Of a stretch of 64,000 nt of DNA, positions 60,980 through 64,000 are shown one piece after another; position 1 is the first letter of the stretch, and every line of letters starts with the position of its first letter. This DNA comes from Microbacterium testaceum (GTDB lineage: Bacteria; Actinomycetota; Actinomycetes; Actinomycetales; Microbacteriaceae): assembly GCF_029761935.1 (NCBI RefSeq), contig NZ_CP121699.1:2294001-2358000 (forward strand), given 5' to 3'. Position numbers and translations under genes: made by a program. Under the pieces are notes generated by a model, which saw nothing but the letters and a program-made list of their open reading frames with translations, did not search any database and was not told the origin of the DNA.

Positions 60980-61741
60980 ATGTTGCACTCCCTCGTCACC
61001 GGTGCCTCGCGCGGGATCGGTCGGGCCATCGCCGTCGCCCTCGCTTCACGCGGCGACCGCGTCGCCGTCCACTACGGCCACGACCGCGCCGCCGCCGAAG
61101 AGACACTCGCCCTGCTCCGCGGAGACGGGCATCTGCTCGTCGGCGGCGACCTGTCCGACCCGGCGACGGCGGAGCGCGTGGTCGGCGATGTCCTCTCGGC
61201 CTTCGGACGCATCGACGTTCTGGTCAACAACGCCGCGATCGCCCCGAGCCCCGAGACCTCGCACCCGATCGCTACCGTCGACTACGCCACCTGGCATCGC
61301 ACGTGGGAGCGGATGGTCGACGTCGACCTGAACGCCCCCGCGAACATGGTCTTCCTCGTCGCGCGATCCTTGATCGAGCGGGGGTTGCCGGGGTCGATCG
61401 TGAACGTCGGCTCGCGCGGCGCCTTTCGCGGCGAGCCGGAGTTCCCCGCCTACGGTGCGGCGAAGGCGGGCCTGCACGCGATGGGTCAATCCGTCGCCGT
61501 CGCTCTCGCGCCCCACGGCATCGCGGTCACGAGCGTCGCCCCCGGCTTCGTCGGTACCGACCGGCAGCAGCAGAAGCTGACCGGGGCGGAGGGTGACGGC
61601 ATCCGAGATCAAAGTCCCTTCGGTCGCGTGGCCACGCCCGAAGAGGTGGCGGATGCCGTGGTGTACCTCAGCGCGCCCGGCTCGCAGTGGGCATCGGGAA
61701 CGATCCTCGATCTGAACGGCGCCTCGCACCTGCGCACGTGA
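60980..61741 (+). CDS. Short-chain dehydrogenase/reductase
   Basis: A 253-residue SDR. The cofactor motif is TGASRGIG, the NNA motif is LVNNAAIAP, and the catalytic Ser and YxxxK occur in NVGSRGAFRGEPEFPAYGAAKAG. It is of the classical type, like FabG or sugar/alcohol dehydrogenases. GGGAGGA lies eight bases before ATG 60980; an earlier in-frame GTG at 60902 adds an Arg-rich tail and was rejected. Confidence 0.9.
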   Translation: MLHSLVTGASRGIGRAIAVALASRGDRVAVHYGHDRAAAEETLALLRGDGHLLVGGDLSDPATAERVVGDVLSAFGRIDVLVNNAAIAPSPETSHPIATVDYATWHRTWERMVDVDLNAPANMVFLVARSLIERGLPGSIVNVGSRGAFRGEPEFPAYGAAKAGLHAMGQSVAVALAPHGIAVTSVAPGFVGTDRQQQKLTGAEGDGIRDQSPFGRVATPEEVADAVVYLSAPGSQWASGTILDLNGASHLRT

Positions 61742-61754
61742 CGGCCGGCACGAG

Positions 61755-62294
61755 TCAGGATCCCGCCGGACGCACTGCGGTCATGTGCTCCACGAGCGTG
61801 GCGGGAGTGCGCCTTGGCGCGGGCGACAGTGCCGTATAGACGTCGCCCCAGGTGAGCATCAGGTGCGCGCGGCTCCCCGTCGCGGCAGTCCATCGCCCGG
61901 CCTCGTCCAGCCGTTCCGCGTGATCGCGCAGCGGTGAGGCGTCGGTCATCCACACGCCCGCGCCGCTGATCTGCCACGACTCGCGCACGCGACGCGCGAA
62001 CGGTCGGCTCCGCCACACCAGCCACGCCCACGGTCCGAGCCACACGGCCGCGCCGAGCGCCACGCTCCACGAGACGGAGGCGGCGTGGTGCACGAGGACG
62101 GCTGCGGCGATCCCGCAGAAGAAGCCGACGGTGGGCCAGATGACGGCGGCGTTCCAGGCGAGCCGCTCCTCGGGGGTGCCGTTCGGGGGGAGCACCCGCA
62201 GGTGCTCGACGACGAGCCCGTGTCCGCTCAGCCGTCGTTCGTACGAGCCCCAGGTGCCGCTGACGTGAGAGGGGGAGCCGGTGTTCGATCGCAC
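61755..62294 (-). CDS. DUF6611-like membrane protein
   Basis: A 179-residue protein with two central hydrophobic helices (about residues 50-70 and 75-98) between soluble parts. The C-terminal half contains WMTDASPLRDHAERLDEAGRW and WGDVYTALS. It resembles a Microbacteriaceae-restricted DUF (DUF6611-type) by layout. The GTG start has no strong ribosome site. Function unknown. Confidence 0.65.
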   Translation of the reverse strand: MRSNTGSPSHVSGTWGSYERRLSGHGLVVEHLRVLPPNGTPEERLAWNAAVIWPTVGFFCGIAAAVLVHHAASVSWSVALGAAVWLGPWAWLVWRSRPFARRVRESWQISGAGVWMTDASPLRDHAERLDEAGRWTAATGSRAHLMLTWGDVYTALSPAPRRTPATLVEHMTAVRPAGS

Positions 62295-62396
62295 GTAACG
62301 ATGGTGCGCTCACCCGATTCGCCCCGCGAGGATCCTCACGATACCCATGCGGCAGGCGCAACGCGTCCGAGTCGTGCACACCGGCGAACAGCCGTC

Positions 62397-62469
62397 TCCA
62401 CAGCTGTGGATAACTTTGTGGAAAGTGTGTGTGGAAACCGGCACCGCCTGTGCAAACAAGTGTGGATAA
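62397..62469. other. DnaA-box cluster
   Basis: Two perfect 9-mer DnaA boxes (TGTGGATAA, complement of TTATCCACA) lie at 62405-62413 and 62461-62469. Between them are TTGTGGAAA (62416-62424) and TGTGGAAAC (62430-62438), each close to the box, and the first box is part of a TCCACAGCTGTGGA palindrome (62397-62410). They fill the AT-richer spacer between two hypothetical genes. No dnaA, dnaN or rpmH is nearby, so this is not a normal oriC setting. Confidence 0.65.
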
Positions 62470-62585
62470 GCCCCGGATTCGTTAACGTGTTCGAAACTAC
62501 ACGCGCGTAATTTCGCGGAGTGGCGGGCCGGCGTCGGCGCTTCGCCCTGTGGAGAATCCCCGACCGGATGCCACCGCCTCGGGTC

Positions 62586-62996
62586 TCAGCCCATCACGCT
62601 GCCGAAGATCCTGGCGGCGCCCACAACGCACATCGCGACCCAGAACAGCGTCCACGCCAGCAACGTGTAGCCCCAGATCGCCTCACCCACGCTCATCCGA
62701 CCGCGGCGGAAGCGAACACCGAGTGCCGCTCCGATGATGAGCACGATCGCGACCACGGCCGCGACGACGGGCTGCTGCCACACGACCAGCAGAGGAAGGG
62801 CGAAGATGATCGCCAGCGCCGCAGCGGTGTAGTTCACACCGGTGGACTGCGCCTGCACGACCTGCAGAGCGATGAAGGCCACCACGATGAGCGCGATCGC
62901 GACGACCTGCAGCCACCCGAGCGCCTTCACCCAGAACGGCAGACCCGGCCTCTCGATCCCCGCGGCATCCGTTCGATCTTCCGAGATCTCCGTCAT
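62586..62996 (-). CDS. Small four-helix membrane protein
   Basis: A 136-residue protein with about four hydrophobic helices (VKALGWLQVVAIALIVVAFIALQVVQ, ALAIIFALPLLVVWQQPVVAAVVAIVLIIGAALGV and a C-terminal AIWGYTLLAWTLFWVAMCVVGAARI). An AAGGGGGA ribosome site precedes the ATG. The family was not recognised. The DnaA-box cluster lies downstream of it. Confidence 0.65.
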   Translation of the reverse strand: MTEISEDRTDAAGIERPGLPFWVKALGWLQVVAIALIVVAFIALQVVQAQSTGVNYTAAALAIIFALPLLVVWQQPVVAAVVAIVLIIGAALGVRFRRGRMSVGEAIWGYTLLAWTLFWVAMCVVGAARIFGSVMG

Positions 62997-63142
62997 GACG
63001 TCCCCCTTCGTCGGTCCCCACCCTGGCGGGTCGCGGCGACGGGGCGGGGAGGGGTTGACGTGCGGCGGCGCCGGACTACCCGAGGGTTCGCTTCACGGCA
63101 ACACGAAAGCCCTCCCGGGCGGCCGATGGCCACCCGTGAGGG

Positions 63143-63165
63143 CTTTGAGGGGCTGACGGGAATCG
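63143..63165. repeat. 23-bp copy of the tRNA-Gly 3' end
   Basis: CTTTGAGGGGCTGACGGG plus AATCG is identical to 63298-63320, which covers the 3' part of tRNA-Gly(CCC) and the start of its terminator. The copies are direct repeats 155 bp apart. Each is preceded on the left by its own hairpin. Confidence 0.8.
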
Positions 63166-63261
63166 TCCCCACCGCCTCTCCACGCGCCGCTGCGCAGCGC
63201 GCGGAGCCTCTGGCGGCGTGGGCCCACCCGCTGCGGGTTCGGTTCCTACGGCACCCACACA

Positions 63262-63301
63262 AAAGGTCCGTTCCATCGCCAAGGCGATGAACCGGACCTT
63301 T
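63262..63301 (-). terminator. Terminator of tRNA-Gly
   Basis: AAAGGTCCG and CGGACCTTT pair around a stem with CATCGCC/GGCGATG, immediately downstream of the tRNA on the minus strand, with the transcript ending in a U-run (complement of CACAAAAGG). Confidence 0.75.
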
Positions 63302-63302
63302 G

Positions 63303-63373
63303 AGGGGCTGACGGGAATCGAACCCGCGCTATCTGCTTGGGAAGCAGAAGTTCTGCCATTGAACTACAGCCCC
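63303..63373 (-). tRNA. tRNA-Gly (anticodon CCC)
   Basis: A 71-base tRNA. The acceptor stem GGGGCTG/CAGCCCC, the T-arm with GGTTCGATTCC, and the anticodon loop TTCCCAA on stem TCTGC/GCAGA are all clear on the minus strand, giving anticodon CCC for GGG codons. CCA is not encoded. Confidence 0.95.
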
Positions 63374-63623
63374 GTGCGCCTTGCGGCGACCCGGCCAGCA
63401 TAACAGCGTCCGCGCGGCATCCCTCGGCATCCGCCCCGAGATCGCATCCGCCGGCGAAACCGCATCCGTTCGTCGAGTGCGCGTTCCTGTGCGTGCGACA
63501 GCGTGCGTTCTCGGCGAACGGATACGTCCTCGCGCACCATGCGCGCGGCGAACCCGGTCACCTCGACGCGGCCCACCCGGGCAAACAGGGTGACACAGGC
63601 AGCACGGGCGCGGGCCCCGCCTC

Positions 63624-63629
63624 TAGGCT
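63624..63629 (+). promoter_or_regulatory. -10 box of the leaderless dcd promoter
   Basis: TAGGCT ends six bases before the dcd GTG at 63636; no ribosome site is present. Confidence 0.6.
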
Positions 63630-63635
63630 GGGGCC

Positions 63636-64000
63636 GTGCTGCTCTCCGATCGCGACATCCGGGCCGAACTCGACGCGAAGCGCCTCGGCCTCGAGCCCTT
63701 CGACCCGGCCATGATCCAGCCCTCGAGCGTCGACGTGCGTCTGGACCGGTACTTCCGGTTGTTCGACAACCACAAGTACCCCTTCATCGACCCGGCCGAG
63801 GATCAGCCCGAGCTCACCCGCCTCATCGAAGTGGAGCCCGACGAGCCGTTCATCCTTCACCCGGGGGAGTTCGCGCTCGGATCGACGTTCGAGCGCGTGA
63901 GCCTGCCCGACGACGTCGCCGCACGGCTCGAGGGCAAGTCGTCGCTCGGGCGCCTGGGGCTGCTCACGCACTCCACCGCGGGCTTCATCGACCCGGGCTT
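63636..64000 (+). CDS. dcd: dCTP deaminase (3' truncated by window end)
   Basis: The first 121 residues are visible. [40 protein letters not shown] N-terminus, the [22 protein letters not shown] segment and the nucleotide-binding loop [26 protein letters not shown] identify dCTP deaminase, in actinobacteria usually the bifunctional enzyme giving dUMP. It supplies dUMP for thymidylate synthesis. The remaining C-terminus lies outside the window. Confidence 0.93.
   Translation, partial: MLLSDRDIRAELDAKRLGLEPFDPAMIQPSSVDVRLDRYFRLFDNHKYPFIDPAEDQPELTRLIEVEPDEPFILHPGEFALGSTFERVSLPDDVAARLEGKSSLGRLGLLTHSTAGFIDPG

Larger units (their letters stand above)
62997..63302. other. 306-bp gene-free region with a duplicated tRNA 3' segment and hairpins
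   Basis: No convincing gene is present. The region holds a hairpin of AAAGCCCTC/GAGGGCTTT type (about 63105-63147) followed by a 23-bp copy of the tRNA-Gly 3' end (63143-63165), and then the terminator of the real tRNA. Arg/Pro-rich open frames across it look like tRNA-shadow artefacts. Confidence 0.6.

Noticed and set aside
62295..62585. Chromosomal origin of replication
   Set aside because: DnaA boxes are present, but dnaA, dnaN, gyrB and rpmH are absent, only two boxes are perfect and the flanking genes are hypothetical.
63076..63282. Short minus-strand protein across the tRNA-flanking region
   Set aside because: It reads through the duplicated tRNA 3' end and two hairpins; Arg/Pro-rich composition marks it as an artefact.

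Overview
The window is a high-GC (about 70 %) actinobacterial chromosome segment, most likely from a Microbacterium-type member of the Microbacteriaceae. The indications are zinc-ribbon-free L28/L33/S14 proteins of the Microbacteriaceae kind, many GTG starts, very tight ATGA/GTGA gene overlaps, LAXTG-type cell-wall sorting, and many genes whose -10 box lies six bases before the start codon (leaderless mRNAs). No rRNA, CRISPR array, transposase or integrase gene was found. About 70 genes are annotated.

Layout. 1-4.8 kb: end of a DUF916-like surface protein, a small secreted/membrane protein, a divergent TetR/GNAT pair, two membrane proteins and a zinc alcohol dehydrogenase. 4.9-11 kb: a large wall-anchored GH43 glycosidase, then purB, a low-molecular-weight phosphatase and a small membrane protein. 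11-20 kb: a HisC-type aminotransferase, a three-gene 2-oxoacid dehydrogenase (E1 alpha, E1 beta, E2), an MFS exporter and a MetQNI-type methionine importer. 20-29.3 kb: a DoxX protein, an exported GmrSD/Excalibur nuclease-like protein preceded by a coupled leader peptide, a TetR/acetoacetate-decarboxylase pair divergent from a 3-hydroxyacyl-CoA dehydrogenase, and an omega-aminotransferase/PucR/MmsA group.

29.4-38.1 kb is a zinc-homeostasis block: a znuACB-like transporter behind a Zur-box-like site, zur, a YraQ/TIGR03943 permease pair, a lipid-side propeller-like protein, a DNA glycosylase, and rpmB-rpmG-rpsN behind a structured leader RNA. 38-46 kb: a LuxR regulator, HU, a CopD-CtaG copper/cytochrome-oxidase assembly protein, a thioredoxin-reductase-like flavoprotein divergent from a MerR regulator, and, inside the 3' end of that merR gene, a 1.15-kb cassette flanked by perfect 35-bp direct repeats. 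The cassette carries a RelA/SpoT-domain protein and a 73-residue partner and is the best candidate here for an undescribed system. 46-64 kb: a Pif1-like helicase, an iron-box heme oxygenase, a serine-hydrolase-like lipoprotein that has lost its catalytic residues, EamA and CorA transporters, an amino acid permease, an OleT-like CYP152 P450, a Gfo/Idh-ThuA sugar pair, a BLUF photoreceptor operon, assorted small enzymes, a DnaA-box cluster, tRNA-Gly(CCC) with a duplicated 3' end, and the start of dcd.

Window-wide signals: the 7-mer GGATGCC/GGCATCC is strongly over-represented in genes and intergenic DNA, and long composite palindromes sit between several gene pairs; one family of them is present in three copies.
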